The notes beneath the pieces are model-generated. The model searched no databases, was not told the origin of the DNA, and worked only from the letters and a program-made list of their open reading frames with translations. Source: Hsuehochloa calcarea (Eukaryota; Streptophyta; Magnoliopsida; Poales; Poaceae). Taken from it: a DNA stretch of 64,000 nt. Each line of letters starts with the position of its first letter. Within the stretch, counting starts at the first letter, position 1. Of the stretch, positions 46,901-59,501 are shown piece after piece. The position numbers and the translations under genes were made by a program. The stretch lies in contig CM070599.1 of NCBI GenBank assembly GCA_036346395.1, positions 25,039,232 through 25,103,231 on the forward strand. The letters run 5' to 3'.

Positions 46901-47992
46901 TTCATAGATAGCTGAGGAACAAAAGACACATCAGGAACAAAGAAGCGAGGTGTAGAGAGAATGCCCTAATGAGTAATAGAGCAAGGTGTACCATCAGCAA
47001 TGTGAACATATATAGCATCAGTCATGAGCGTACGAGCAATAAGATGTGAACTATCAGATGTGACATGAAAAAAGGCACTTGAATCCAAAACCCAAGGATG
47101 AGCAGCACTAGGAGCAGAAGGTGCAACTGAGGTCATAGCAGACACTGATCCATAGGTCACAGCAGGTGTGAGTGTGGCAACAGTGACTACTCTAGTAAGT
47201 GCTCTCGGAGACCCAGTAGATGCTACACAATGACGATCAAATGGATGTTTAGCACGATACTTAACAAGCTGATCTGGATGTAATTTGAAGCACTTGTCAA
47301 CAAGATGACCGATCCTCTTGCAATGAGAACATACCAACACTCATGTAGGTGTCACTCTGATAGATCCAGACCGCTGTGAGAGACCTAGGACATCATGTGG
47401 TGAGGATCTTGAGGTAGGCATAAGCTAATGAAAACGAGTATCTTCTGCAATCAAACTAGAAAGCACCTCAGTCAGAGTCGGTGGAGTGGGATAGTTGAGT
47501 AACTGAGTACAAATAGGCTCAAATTCTGATCAAAGTCCCATCACAAATTGATACATGAGTGGCTGCTGAGCATACTCATCCTTGGCAACACAAGACTGGC
47601 AAGCAGTAGCAGCATTCGGTGTCATAGACTCTAGAGGACCAGTGATCTGAGTGAAAGCATTGTATACTCCTCCACTACTGATCTGGCTGCTGCTGAATAC
47701 TATAGAGGTTCTTGAGAAATGTGAAGCGAAGAGAACCACTGGACTGGACATATCTCTTCTCAAAATATGTCCACATCTGCTTAGCTGAAGCATGATACTC
47801 AAGACTCATCGTCAGAGAAACATCAACTCTCAGAACAAGGCCAGTCATGATATGATCATCCTCTTTTTGCCAAGCTTTTATTGCCTCAATGTCAACCTTC
47901 TTCATATCAGGAGGATCGTCAGTCAAATGAAAGGCCAAACCATAACCCCTAATAGTAGTCTTGATTGAGAAATCCCATGCATGGTAGTTCAA
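43930..47992 (-). pseudogene. Gag-pol polyprotein remnant of copia element 1
   Basis: In minus order: gag (NYHAWDFSIKTTIRG, MTGLVLRVDVSLTMSLEYHASAKQMW); a zinc knuckle CSHCKRIGHLVDKC (CX2CX4HX4C) near 47300; protease WVLDSSAFFHVTSD near 47080; integrase with KWHHRLGY, CTSCKLGK, a first aspartate in HSDVWGPSP and HSNSGGEYLS; and RT with WVYKVKNKSDGSVERYKARLVA, YGLKQAPHAWF and an intact LLYVDDMLI. RNase H ends with IGVDASITRSHC. The protease motif has Ser where DSG is normal (47077-47085), and the second integrase catalytic Asp is Asn (46285-46287). Stops at several junctions confirm that the element cannot make its own proteins. Confidence 0.9.
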
Positions 47993-48277
47993 TCCATCAA
48001 GCTTGATGTTCTAGGCGACTCGGATCAGAGGAGACACCGCACGTGAAGAAGAACTTCTGTAGTAGAGGAGGCACCGCCCGTGGGGAGGAACTTCGGGAGG
48101 CGGCGTAGGAGGTGACGCGTGTTCAGGAGGTGCCGCTCGTGGTGAATGTTGGGCACGTGGTCGGCCTATTAGGGGAGACGGGGCAGATCTGGGAGGTGGC
48201 GTGGGAGGCGATGTGGATCCAGGCTAGGCCCATGGTCAACCTAGCTTGGAGGAGCTCCAGGAGGCACCGCCTGTGGT
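47993..48277 (-). other. Leader of copia element 1
   Basis: GC-richer sequence between the PBS and gag, with a repeated phrase about gaggcaccgc-cgtgg (about 48066, 48115, 48264). No open frame is recognised. Confidence 0.5.
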
Positions 48278-48290
48278 GGCTTTGATACCA
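48278..48290 (-). other. Primer-binding site of copia element 1
   Basis: TGGTATCAAAGCC on minus, immediately next to the LTR: the initiator Met-tRNA type with one change from the common TGGTATCAGAGC. Confidence 0.85.
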
Positions 48291-48432
48291 TGTTAACAAA
48301 TCTAGAGTTTGATATTCATAACTCTACAATTTATTCATTAATGGGGAAGGTATATACAGCATTTATATGGGCCTTATGGGCTACATGGGCTGAGAGAGAG
48401 AGAGAGAGAGAGAGTATACAACACACTTAACA
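48291..48432 (-). repeat. 5' LTR of copia element 1
   Basis: 142 bp. The (GA)n tract is about ten bases longer than in the other LTR, while the GGGCTA-AT copies are fewer, so the equal total length is a coincidence of two indels. Confidence 0.9.
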
Positions 48433-48504
48433 AAAAGAAGTCCACCTAGAAAGCAGGGGGCTAGGCTCCCCAAGTTTGGGAAACCGCTCCATGAGGTTGT
48501 TAGA

Positions 48505-49412
48505 AAAATGTGCACTTATATGACTAATTTGGTTCCAGAAATATGAAAATTAGTTCACGAACTACGATTCAGGTAAACCACCATAGATCTACGTAAACCA
48601 GTAAACCAATAACTAATATACGTAAACGTAAATCAGTAATTAAACCAATAACTAGTATACGTAAACCACAATTATATTATGTAAACTAGCAGTGCAATCA
48701 AAGGTATAGAGACAACAAGGCTACGTTTATGTAATCTAAATCGACACAACAGTCATGTATACCAACGAAGTAACTTGGAGAACTTACAGAGATAACTCTC
48801 CATTCACGTGATCTGTCAAGGTGTTGGTGTAGGCGATAATGCGATGACGGGAAGAAGACAACGAGCAGTCGCTTGAGCATTTTCTAAAAATCTAATTTGC
48901 TCCAACCCATGTAGGATCAAGAGACACGTCGGCTTCGGAGAGACTGCTCTTCCCATGGACAGTGCACGCCGGCCGTAGGAACGGAGTAGTTGAAAGCAGT
49001 GCAACACAAAAGGAACAAAGAGGGGTGGTGATTCTATTATTGTTGGTGCTTTGAGAGACGTCTCCTCGACTGATATAGACTCAACCAACCAATGATTTGG
49101 AAACCTCATTAACACACATTGAAACAGATGGAAACAAATTAATGTGTACCACAACAGTTGTGTTAGTCTCTCCACTCATCAAGCATGGTTTTAAGGTGCA
49201 AAAAGAAGCACATGTGTGTATTCTTTTTTTTTTTGCTTTCTTCAACTAGGCATATATATGCTCCCACTTATAAATAGGTGTCCCTCCACCTAGAGTAGAA
49301 ATGTGGTACTAAACTTCTCAACTTTCACCATGCTTGAGTGCACCTTTAGGATTTATTCAAATTTCTAGGGAATTTTATTTGGGCCAAGCCCAATAACCCA
49401 AATTCTCCAACA
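48505..49412 (-). mobile_element. Possible solo LTR (about 0.9 kb)
   Basis: The minus strand from 49412 reads TGTTGGAGAATTTGGG, then a TATA-like CTATTTATAAG (about 49270), and could end near 48505 (plus reads TGTTAGAAAAATG). The end sequences fit an LTR, but the flanking bases do not give a clear duplication, so boundaries are tentative. Confidence 0.45.
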
Positions 49413-49730
49413 AAGGCAAGCGGAAAGCTGTATGGCACGCGTCCATCCTAACCTGGTTTAACAGTTGTTTGCACAGTGTTCATTAATGATAGGTTCTGTC
49501 CTTTTTTGAGGTTATATGCGAACCGAATACCCAAATACATCTAATTCAACACCACCAATATAAGCTAATTTTAGCTTGAGGTATACACAATCCAGTAAAA
49601 TCTCATTACTAGGATGAATCAATTTTGAAAACAAAATCAACCTCCATCATCCTACCAGTCGTGCCACACGACCTTGCATTTTGTAATGGTGGGAATATGT
49701 TGTCGCATTGGGTGTCCCATGAAAAGCGAT
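49413..49730. other. Intergenic DNA, nothing recognised
   Basis: AT-rich without a supported gene. It may hold more of the degraded LINE that follows. Confidence 0.5.
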
Positions 49731-49739
49731 GGCATCTCT

Positions 49740-50095
49740 AGTCGTGTTAGTCACCTGAGAGATTTGGAAAGAAATGAATGCTTGGGTGTTTCGCTCGATC
49801 GTTACAACTCGATCCTATGACAATCTTTGTCAAAATTGAGGAAGCTACGGACGTTAAGGTGGATCCTAGCTGGCACGAGGCTAGCAGACTTTCTTAACCC
49901 AGTGTAAACCTCTTTTGTGTTTTTCGACTAGGGTGTGAGGTACTAAGGTGTGCTAGAGGCTCCTTTGATGGCTCTGTTTTTATAGCAACATTGGACTCTA
50001 GTTTGTATCTGTTTTTTATCCTTCTTATATTAACATAATGGTAGCTCTCATGCTGATTCCTTAAAAAAACAAAACGAAACAACAAAAGTGGTAAT
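49740..50095 (+). mobile_element. LINE (L1-type) 3' remnant
   Basis: A plus-strand reading gives REIWKEMNAWVFRS (49755-49800), the conserved WK-RNARVF phrase at the C-terminus of plant L1 ORF2 proteins. About 250 bp of untranslated-like sequence and an A-rich tail (about 50063-50092) follow. It is strongly degraded; the rest of the ORF upstream is not recognisable. Confidence 0.6.
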
Positions 50096-50214
50096 TAAAC
50101 TCATAAATCGACAGTAAAAAAGGGTTAAAAATAACTATGTGAACCGTGATAGTTTTGATTAAACAAAGACAACCAAATAAGTAGAGTACCGGAGATGCCA
50201 TTATACTACCACCC

Positions 50215-51385
50215 TTCTTAGGGCACGACTAGCGCTCGGTGTCTTACGCTCCTATTGTAAAATGTTTGTCACTTGTTGCAACATATCAAAAAATCTCATG
50301 CAACATTATCACAAAAATCTCATAATCAAAGACAAACAGACATCAACTAACTTCTCTCTGATGGGTGCCAACATATAAAAAAAGATGCAACATTCTAGAA
50401 TTCATATGCAAGATTAGGGAAGAACAAGAAGTATAGTCCGAACATAAGAAAAAATCTTGTAACATAATCGTGAACAGGATGCAACATTTTTTTAATAGTC
50501 GTAATATTTTTTCAATGGGTCGTAATATTTTTTTAACGGGTCGCAACATCTCAAAGAACAGCATGCAACATTTTTTCGGCAGTTGCACCATTTTTTTCAA
50601 TGGGTCACAACATTAGAACAATTCTAAAGGACGCGTTAAAAAATCTTGCAACATCACCGTGAACAGGATGCAATATTTTTTTCAACAGTCGTAATATTTT
50701 TGTCAATGAGAGTGCAACATTTTTTCAACGGGTCACAACATCTCAAAGAACAATATACAATATTTTTTTCGATGGTCGTAATTTTTTTTCAATGGGTCGT
50801 AACATATTTAAAAAACAGGGTACAAATTGCAAAAATTATGCTCAGACAAGCACCTTAGCATCCCAACCAAAAATGTCCATAGTCCAAGCAAGTCCAATAA
50901 ACTCATTCTAAGGACTCAAAATGAAAAGGGAATCTTGCCTCGCTGCAGGCCGCCCTTATGGCGAGGTGCTGATGTCGCAAGCGCCGGAGGTGAAGAGGCA
51001 GCCCGGCTCGACGAGCGGCCGTCAGTCGGTGAAGGTGGTGCCACCTTGGACGAGGACGCGGTGAGTGAGGTGGCCTCTGAAGCGGAGACCTTCTCCTGGG
51101 GCTTCATTGCAGCGAGAGAGGTGTAGAGTTGAGAGAAGGAGAAGAAGCATGAGCTCCATTTGGCTTGCACTGGCCATGTGAAGCAAGAGACATAAGCGTG
51201 TGGGAAGTAGCAGGGAGAAAGAGAGAGAGAGCTCTGATATGAGTGGTGGTGGGTAGTTGGAATGGGCAGTGGATATGGTTGGGGACTAGAGATGAGAGCA
51301 GAGTTGGATGTGGTTACGTGGAGTCGAGTGGGTGTGTTGTGTGCAAATGTACTATAGGAGATTAAAATCGGACGTTCTTCGCATT
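50215..51385. repeat. TGCAACA-rich repeat element
   Basis: The left part (50270-50830) repeats TGCAACATTTTTTC and GGGTCGTAATATTTTTTCAA phrases many times. The right part (50930-51330) is GC- and GA-rich. The layout is the same as at 31000-31690. Termini are unclear because a copia element was inserted at 51391. It is probably a non-autonomous Mutator-like element; opposite open frames at 50916-51170 are not supported as genes. Confidence 0.45.
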
Positions 51386-51390
51386 ATCGT

Positions 51391-51648
51391 TGTTGAGGAA
51401 CCATCGTTGGTGAGTACAGTTCGAGCGATTACCTCGTAGAGAAACTCATAATCATAAGACCAATGCAAAAACACAACAACATAATAGTAGATTAAACACA
51501 GAGATATGAGGGGTCTTCTGGCTCCACTTTATTGTTCTTCTATAAATTGTAGTAAAATGGTGGGGGTCCCCCCTTTATATAGTCTACTGGAAGGATGAGG
51601 AGCCCACCATCGGCCAGGCCTACCTAGCCTGGGCGCGGTTTCTTAACA
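51391..51648 (-). repeat. 3' LTR of copia element 2 (258 bp)
   Basis: Runs TGTTGAGGAACC to TTTCTTAACA on plus, next to the PPT at about 51649-51659. A TATA-like word (tttatatagtc, about 51572) fits minus or plus reading. Confidence 0.88.
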
Positions 51649-51659
51649 CTCCCCCTTGG

Positions 51660-54600
51660 GTACTCATCCATCATATTCATATCTCGTCAAAACTCCGTAA
51701 AAACCCAGTGGAAAAAATTTAGAAAAAGAGTATATGAAACACATTCTGCTGTGCTGCACGAATTGCCTCATTAAAAATCTTAACCGGGAAACATCAGGAA
51801 AACTCGTCAAGGGAAAAAGAGTACAATCCACCTAATTTCATTTAATCTCCAGGATTTATTTTTTGGGTACTCGATCTTCGTGATCAAGTTTCAATAAAGG
51901 GTTCGTAAAGATTCTCCCCCTGAATTATGCACCTCTCTAAGTCTCATCATTCAAATTCCACGTATGCACTTTTCAAAGCTAGATACTGGAAGTGACTTTG
52001 TGAATAAATCTACAAGATTTTCACATGACTTAGTATGCAGTACTTTAGTTTCTTCCATATTTTGCAATTCATGAGCATATAAGAACTTGGGTTGATATGC
52101 TTTATGAGAGGACTCTTCACATAACTCATCTGCACCTGTACAACATAAGATGCACTATCTTCATAGATAATAGTGAGAGTTTACACGGTATTAAATCCAC
52201 ATGACTACTGGATGTGGTGAATCATCCGCCGAAGCAAAGAACATTTCCAGGAGGCCTCGTACAGTGCTATGATTTCTGAGTGATTCATCGAAGTTGATAC
52301 AAGACTTTGTTTAGATGATTTTTATAAAATTGCAATTCCACCACATAGGAATACATAGCATGTTTGTGACTTAGTTGTATGCGGAACTGACAGGTACCCA
52401 GCATCTCCATAGCAGTCATGGCTGGATCTTGGTTCTTTCTGTAGAACAAATCAAGATCTTTGCTTCCTTGGAGGTATAGGGAGATGTTCTTTATTCCCTG
52501 TCAATGCCTTTTGGTAGATTCCGCACTATACCTTGCTAATAGGTTCACGGCAAATGCAATGTACCGTCTAGTGCAGTTTGCTTTAATACATGAGTGCTCC
52601 TACTGCACTCACGTACGAGAACTCTGGTCCCAACACTTCCTCTCCCTCTTCTCTAGGTCTGTATAGATCCTTGTCTTGCTGCAAGGATCTACCGACCATT
52701 GGCACTTTTGAAGGATATACCTTTACAAAACCAAACCTTTCTAGCACCTTCTGAGTCTAGGTTGACGGATGCACTAAAATCCCTTTAGGGGCATGCTCAA
52801 GCTGCAAGCATAGGCAATATTTGGTTTTACCCAAATATTTTATTTCGAACTCCGACTCCAGGTAAGAGTTTGCTTTCTTAATATCTTCCAGGATCTCGAA
52901 GATATTCAAATCATCTACATACACTAAGATTATATAAAATCCATCCTGGATCGTCGTATAAAAACATAGGGACAATCTTCATTGTTCGCGTAGCTTTTCT
53001 TGCATAGAAAGTCGCTTAAGCAATTATACCACATTCTGCCTAATTGCTTCAGTCCATACAATAACTTTATGAGTTGCACACTGTACAAATTTCTATTTAC
53101 TCTGTCTTGCTTCGGGATAAGGATACCTTCAAGTACATTCATATAAATGTCTGAATTTAAGTTTATGTAAAGGTATGCAGTTACCACATCCATCAATTTT
53201 ATTTCTAAATTCAAGTTTACTCCCATTGAGATTAAATATCTAAAGGTAGTTCCACCCATGACCGGAAAATAGGTTTCTTCATAATGGACTCCTGGTCATT
53301 GAGTGAAACCTTGTGCAACGAGCCTTGCTTTATGTCTTACAACGCCATTATTTTTATTTCTCTTTCAAACAAATACTCACTTGTACCCTACGGGGTGCAC
53401 ATGGGGAGGTGTGCGGCTTACAGACCCAAAAACCTCTCTTTTATTCAGAGATAATAATTCTACTTCTATTGCCTTCTTCCAATCTTCCCATCTGATCTTT
53501 TCTTACATTAAGTGAGCGATGCAGTCCCCCGATCAAGATCGATGATTATGATAATTTTCTTTGCAAAATAAATATCGACATTGGTTGTTATCCTATTCAT
53601 AGATACCCCGTGGTCACATAATTTATAGTTATTTCTTCATGTGACGATTCTTCTAATGCTTCTACTCGCTCATCGCTGCTTCCAATTGCGGGGACAAGTC
53701 CCTTTAGCTTTTCAGGTCCGATGTGTGCACATATATCCATGCTGATATCTCCCTCCGTGGGAATGTTTAAATCCGGTAAGCCTTTTACTAAAGGTTTCAT
53801 ACTGGTACTAGTTCTGAACTGGCTCCCCTTCTGGTTCTACAGAACTTCAGTGATCGGTTGTGTCAAGTTCTTCTTATCCTTTTTCACCAGGCATCCCTGA
53901 TTACTTGGGTTTCAAGGGGTTACTTTTCCTTCTTATCGGCTCTTCAAATCACTAAAGTGGTCAGGCAGTTAATTCGCTAATGCTTGCAAATCAATTATCT
54001 TCTAGACTTTTCTATTTGCTCCACTGGTGCGCAGGTCATGTGCATGAATTCCCGTGGCTTGCCAATTTTATTTTCTGATATTTTTCATCAAGGGATTGAT
54101 TTTCTCCCTCTAATGATGAGAAACTATCATCATCAAATATGCTATCAGCGAAGCGGGCTGTATGCAAATCTTCAATCATGGGGTCCAAATATCTGATTAT
54201 AGATGTTGTTTCATAACTAACGTATATCCCAGACTTTTGGAGAGGTCCCATTGCAGTTCGTTGCGTTGGTGGTATAGGTACATAAACCTTGCAATCAAAC
54301 CTGCAAAGATGAAAAAAAAATTGGTGTTGACCTTTGTACTAGTTGTATAGGTGATTGGATGTTATATATCGACGGTCTAAAATTGATGAGAGTTGCTGCG
54401 TGTAGGATTGCGTGTCCCCAATATATAGTTGGTAAATTACAAATCTGCAAAAGCGTCCGGGCAATAAATTTAATTCGTTTAATTAATGCATGTACTAGTC
54501 CATTCTGGGTGTGGACATGCGGTACAGAATGCTCAACGGTAATTCCCATTGCCATGCAATAATCATCGAATACCTTTGAAGTAAATTCTCCTGTGTTGTC

Positions 54601-55430
54601 CATTCTAATGGACTTCACATGATGATCAGGGAAATTATTCTTAATTTTAATTATCTGCGAGAATAGCTTTGCAAAATCATAGTTTCTCGTAGACAATAAA
54701 CATATGTGCGATCATTTCAAAGAAGCCCTGACAGGGGCTGTATAGAACCGCAAATGTCTCCCTGGATACGGTCCAGGAATGAAGCGATTTCCTCCTGCAC
54801 TTTCAGAGTAGAAAGTATAGTAATTAATTTTCCAGTGGCACATGCGGGGTACACAATATCTTCTTGATTCGAGAAATTCTTTACATTGATATTATATCCA
54901 TGAGAATTGGTAATTATAATTCTCATCGTCCTAAGACCAGGGTGGCCTAATCTATCATGCCGGAGATAGAAAAGTTTATAATTTCTAAAAGTAGTTTTCA
55001 GGACAGTATAGACTGCAGGTGCCTTAATATTAGTATAGTATAGCTCATATTCATATGAAGGAAGCCGTTCTAATACCCTTTTTCAGTTTCTTCACGGTTT
55101 GTAATGAACATGTATTCTTTACCATACTCTTCCTCAGTCTCTACGTGGAGACCGTTAGCGCGAATATCTTTAAAGCTTAAGAGAGTTCTAGTCGATTCTG
55201 GGTACAACAAGGCTTTTTCAATGACCAATGTTGTACCCATAAAGAGTATAATTGTGGCTCTTCCAGAACCTATTATACAAGTATCGCTGTCTGCGATTGC
55301 CGTAAGACTATCAACATTCTTGTTGATTGACTGGAAATTTTTTGTGACTCTCAAGATGGTATTCATTGTGCCGCTATCTGCTAAGCACGCTTCCTCCATA
55401 GGGCGCCATACGCGTTCTGATATATAAAGT
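51660..55430 (-). pseudogene. Pol remnants of copia element 2
   Basis: On minus: protease-like CLADSGTMNTILR (near 55390-55350); GAG-pre-integrase ENSHG-like IITNSHGYNINVK and integrase QGDICGSIQP (54926-54717), SIRMDNTGEFTSKVF, GITVEHSVPHVHTQNGL and YWGHAILHAATLI (54600-54380); RT LMDVVTAYLYINLNSDIYM, LLYGLKQLGRMWY and an intact YVDDLNIF (53259-52900); and RNase H phrases to about 52020. All are separated by stops and frameshifts. This is the same lineage as the RNase H remnant at 22582. Confidence 0.87.
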
Positions 55431-55814
55431 ATTTATTAATATGGGGTAGGAAGCAATCCACACATAAATAAAATACTCCAAAACAGAACATAACTTGCTA
55501 TTATTAATACGGAAAAAGTCTTGCAGGATTCATCATAAGAATTTAATGATTTGCTCTCCTAGAGCTTACAACCATTATTCATAATTCAATGTTCTATCAC
55601 AACCATAAACTATAAATGACTATAAAATCTAAGTGCAATGCTTGCACTAGATCGAATCAGCGAAATATGAAGAAACTTATGCCTGAATCTGCTCTATGTC
55701 CATCTTCTCTTCTTCCGTAACTATGGCTGTGGACGCTGCGATGTCCAAAGAAGGTGTGATGGGGGCTGCTACTGGGCTGTCCACATCCATAGGTGCAACC
55801 CATGATTGTGGATC

Positions 55815-56036
55815 CTATGTGCGTGCAATGGTGAGGTGTGCCTCATGTTGTCCTTTGCCCTTCTTTTTAGACTTGAAAGCATCAATCACGTGCTGCGGCT
55901 CACGACAAACACATGACCAATGTCCACATATGCCACATTTGTAGCAACTTTGGTCTTGCTGACCATGGGGCTTCTCATCGCGCTTCTTTTGTCCACCCAT
56001 CTTCTCTTGAGCATTCTGCTTGGTCTGGCGACCCAT
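55815..56036 (-). pseudogene. Gag zinc knuckle of copia element 2
   Basis: CYKCGICGHWSCVC fits the CX2CX4HX4C nucleocapsid knuckle, followed by a lysine-rich stretch (FKSKKKGKGQHE). It is the C-terminal part of gag, cut off from its N-terminal part by the nested LTR. Confidence 0.85.
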
Positions 56037-56057
56037 GACTTTACTGTTGGACCCAGC

Positions 56058-58786
56058 AGTAACACCCCTAAATCCTCTGTGTATTCTGAACTAGTCCCAC
56101 AATCAGTGGCTAGTTCACACAATAAACAGTGATGGTAACATCCATAAATCGCACAACTTTATTAATAATAAGAGTTTATTACAAAAGAGGCTTACAAGCT
56201 AACAATAAAGAACACAACAAAAGACGAAGAAGAAATAGTAAAGTCCAGCTGATCTGCCACAGGCAATCGACTGGGGTAGCGGCCTAGTCGTCAAGATCCA
56301 CACCGGTAGCGAAGTCCTTCTCCTCTGAAATTTATTTGCATTAAGCAACGGTGAGCACAAACAACAGTGCTCTGCAAGTTACACCCAATAACATATTATA
56401 ATGCATGCAGGGATATATTAAAGGAAGACTTCTTAGTTGAATTTGCATAAAGCAATATTTTCCTTAAATAGTTATACTAAGTTCCAAAGCAGTTATTCTA
56501 TAACTAAAATTCATTTTATAAATTCTCAAGTTTTATAGAAGGATAACCTCCATATGAAAAATGGTAATGGATACCATCATATCAGATGGCTAACCGCTCA
56601 ATTTTCCAATTGATTAAACTATCCAAAATCGTTTGATAAAATCTTTTGAAATCAAAACCAAAGTCTAACTTGGAATGGCTTTGCTCAACATATCCATGAT
56701 CGTGGATACAACTATTCAAATAGTTTTACACTCTCAAAGGTTGTACAACCTAAGCTTTTACTTTTATTTCAGTTTTCAAATCATTTGTAAACTTCCATAA
56801 CACACCAATGCCATGGATAACATTTAAACAACATTTGGTTTTTGACCGTAAATTCCCAAATCAAATATTTCATGTCTAAGCATGGCTAAGCATAATTTTT
56901 CCCAGAATATTATAGTTCATACTATTGTATAAACTAGATTTTCATATAAGGTGTCAAGGTATGTTTCATTCAATGTCAAAATTGGCTATACAATGGTAAT
57001 GTGAATAACTATAATTTAAAAACAGGTATTTAAATTACATTAAATAGAAATAGGTATGCAATAATAATTTAAAATAATAGGATCAAATATGATCAAAGAT
57101 GTAACTTACCTTTCTCAATTATTTGTTGTTCTTAATCGACGTCGAAATCTGGCTCTCCGGAGTCGTCGAAATCTATACGCAGAAATAAGCTAAATTCAAA
57201 CAAAATTCAAATAAAATTATAAGCTCCAAATTAAATAATTTAAGTTTCAGGAGGTGGATATTGAATTTATATGAATTTAGGAACAAGAATCGACGGAATT
57301 GGAGTTCGTGTGAAGAAAAACGAACATCTAGAAGTTTGGATATCTCAAGAAATGATATAATTATGAAAATATTATTCACTTTTCGAGTACTGTTTATCTT
57401 TCGCTCACTGTTCACCTTTCGAGTGTTGTTTATCTTCTGAGTACTATTTATCTTTTGAATATTGTTCATCTCTTCAACTTCACGTGGTCGGAACAAGTTT
57501 TCGACTACAAGTCGAAGGAGTTGCGACTATCTAGTCGAAGGAAGATTTCGATTGCACTGGGCAGCAGCGGCGGCGCTCGACTACAAGATTACCAGCGCTA
57601 TGCGCCACGATGAGCTACACGAAGGTGCGCAAAATCAAGAGGAGATGCTGTTGAACCTTATGCGTTACCTTGCGGCGGCGGAGCACAACGGAGTGGCCGA
57701 CGGCGAGGAGTTTAGCGGCGGCGCGATACGGGTTCCGATGGTGACGGTGTTCCTGGGGTTCTCCGATAAAGATGGCGTGCGCACCAGATAGAACACGGGA
57801 CGACGAACTCATTGGTGTAGAATACGGTGACGGAGCATCAACGGAACGATGCAATTTGACGGTGGTGAGGCTAGGGCTCCGGTGGCTTCAAACTTCGATT
57901 CCGGCGGAACTCAGGCACCAGTGATGAAATGGTTGCGAGGAAATATTGCGATGCCGACGGTGCCATTTATAGGCCAAGAGGGTCACTAAAGCGGTGGGGA
58001 TGTGAATGAGACCTTAAGCCGGCGTGGCGACGAAGCAAAATGCATTTAAATGGCGAAGAAACGGCTGATTGAGTGTGACAGTGAGTGGAAGGTGATCGTG
58101 GCAATAATTACGCACGATCTTGAGTAGAAACGAACGCATCAATGCGGTTAAACGACCGAGAATGACGACGCTCTGGCTCAGCGAGAGGAAGACAAAGGCG
58201 ACGACGGGGATGACAGGTGGGGTCGGGGCGGGAGAGTGAGAGAGATGGCTGATGGCGCGGACCCGCTTGGCAGAGAGATAGGAAAGGGAGTGCGATGGTG
58301 CGAGCGGGCCGGCACGAAAGAAAAGGATGTGGGCCGAGGGGTGATTTGACCAACTATTGTTTTTGGATTTTCAAATGATTTAGTGATTTAAATAATTTGG
58401 TTAATTCATTTAGCCTTTAGAAAATAATAAATAAAGTCCAAAAATTATGAAAAAAAATTCACAAAAATTTCCTGAGTCATTTTGGACTTAAATAAAATAT
58501 TTTCAACTCATAATTGGTTATTAATATTTGTAAATATTTTATTTTGCCTTTGAAAATAATTAGGGAAAAGCTTTTAAAATTTTAGAAAATTCTAAAAAGT
58601 ATTAAAATTTTCCTTTTCAACTTTAAATCCAATAAAAACACAAAAAAAAAACTCACTAAATTTTATTTTTAACTTTTAAAAGCTTGAAAATTCAAGAAAA
58701 GAAATAAAACTCTTTTAAATTTTAGAAAATCCAATAAAAACAATAACTCTATTTTTATTTTTGGTAACAAACTTTGGGATGTTACA
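56058..58786 (-). mobile_element. Gypsy-type solo LTR nested in copia gag (2,729 bp)
   Basis: Minus starts TGTAACATCCCAAAG at 58786 and ends GGGGTGTTACT near 56058, where the terminal CA is changed. Gag coding sequence continues on both sides. The AT / GC / AT layout is as in the LTR at 1-20684. No matching 5-bp flanks are left. It carries reversed copies of the AGTACTCGAAA-type array (57375-57475). GC-rich open frames at 57460-58350 are not recognised. Confidence 0.75.
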
Positions 58787-58863
58787 CTTACCCTTCTTGC
58801 CTCTTTCTTTTGAGTGGGGCTTTCTCACCTTGTAGCTGATAGCATTGACTTCAAGGCCAACAT

Positions 58864-59501
58864 TTATACTAGGCGGCTGTGAGATGTAGTTCTTCCTGAG
58901 AACGTCATCTTGAGCTTCCGTAACTTGATGATGTCAATCAGTTCGGTATACTCATTGTAGCCATCTCGACGATAGTTGCGTGCGGATTGCACTGCGTTTG
59001 GGTGAAAGGTAGAGATAGTTTTCTTGATCTTCTGCTCATCCGTAGTTATCTTACCACAGAGTTGAAGACTTGTACAAATTCTGTACAATACAGAATTGTA
59101 CTCCCCCACGTTCTTGTAGTCAGGAAAATATAGTCGGTTCCATTCCTGCTCTTCCCGAGGAAGAATGGTGTCCTTCAGCTTTTCGAACCGCTTTTCAGTG
59201 CTGTCTATAAAGCTAGTGCATTCTTCTCCGCCATATACTCATTCTTGAGCGTTAGGCAGAGAATATGCCTAATGAAATGAAGTGCTTGATCATTTTTCTT
59301 AGCAGTTGGAGTGGCATCCTTCCAGATGCCAAGCCCGATGGCAGCACAGGGCTTCTTGGCTCCAACTACGATCTCGACATCTGATGCCCAAGTCAGGTAA
59401 TTGTGGCCATATTGGGCCAGTTCTTTGAACTCCTGGTTCGTAATGCAGTCATCTACATATTCATACAAAGAGTTCATAAGATTACTATTGGTAATTTGCA
59501 T
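58864..59501 (-). pseudogene. Gag N-terminal part of copia element 2
   Basis: Minus frames give MQITNSNLMNSLYEYVDDCITNQEF... (59501 down) and TISTFHPNAVQSARNYRRDGY with LIDIIKLRKL (near 58990-58900). These fit the gag core of the copia group whose knuckle is at 55960. Frame changes separate the pieces. Confidence 0.65.

Larger units (their letters stand above)
43776..48432 (-). mobile_element. Copia retrotransposon with 142-bp LTRs (4,657 bp)
   Basis: The two 142-bp LTRs both run TGTTAACAAATCTAG to ACACTTAACA on plus. The flanks are aagag and aaaag (one mismatch). A PBS reading TGGTATCAAAGCC on minus (48278-48290) adjoins the right LTR and a PPT GAAGGGGGG on minus (43918-43926) adjoins the left. 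Gag, protease, integrase, RT and RNase H follow in copia order on minus but are broken by several stops. The LTRs differ at about one position in ten, so the insertion is old. Confidence 0.93.
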
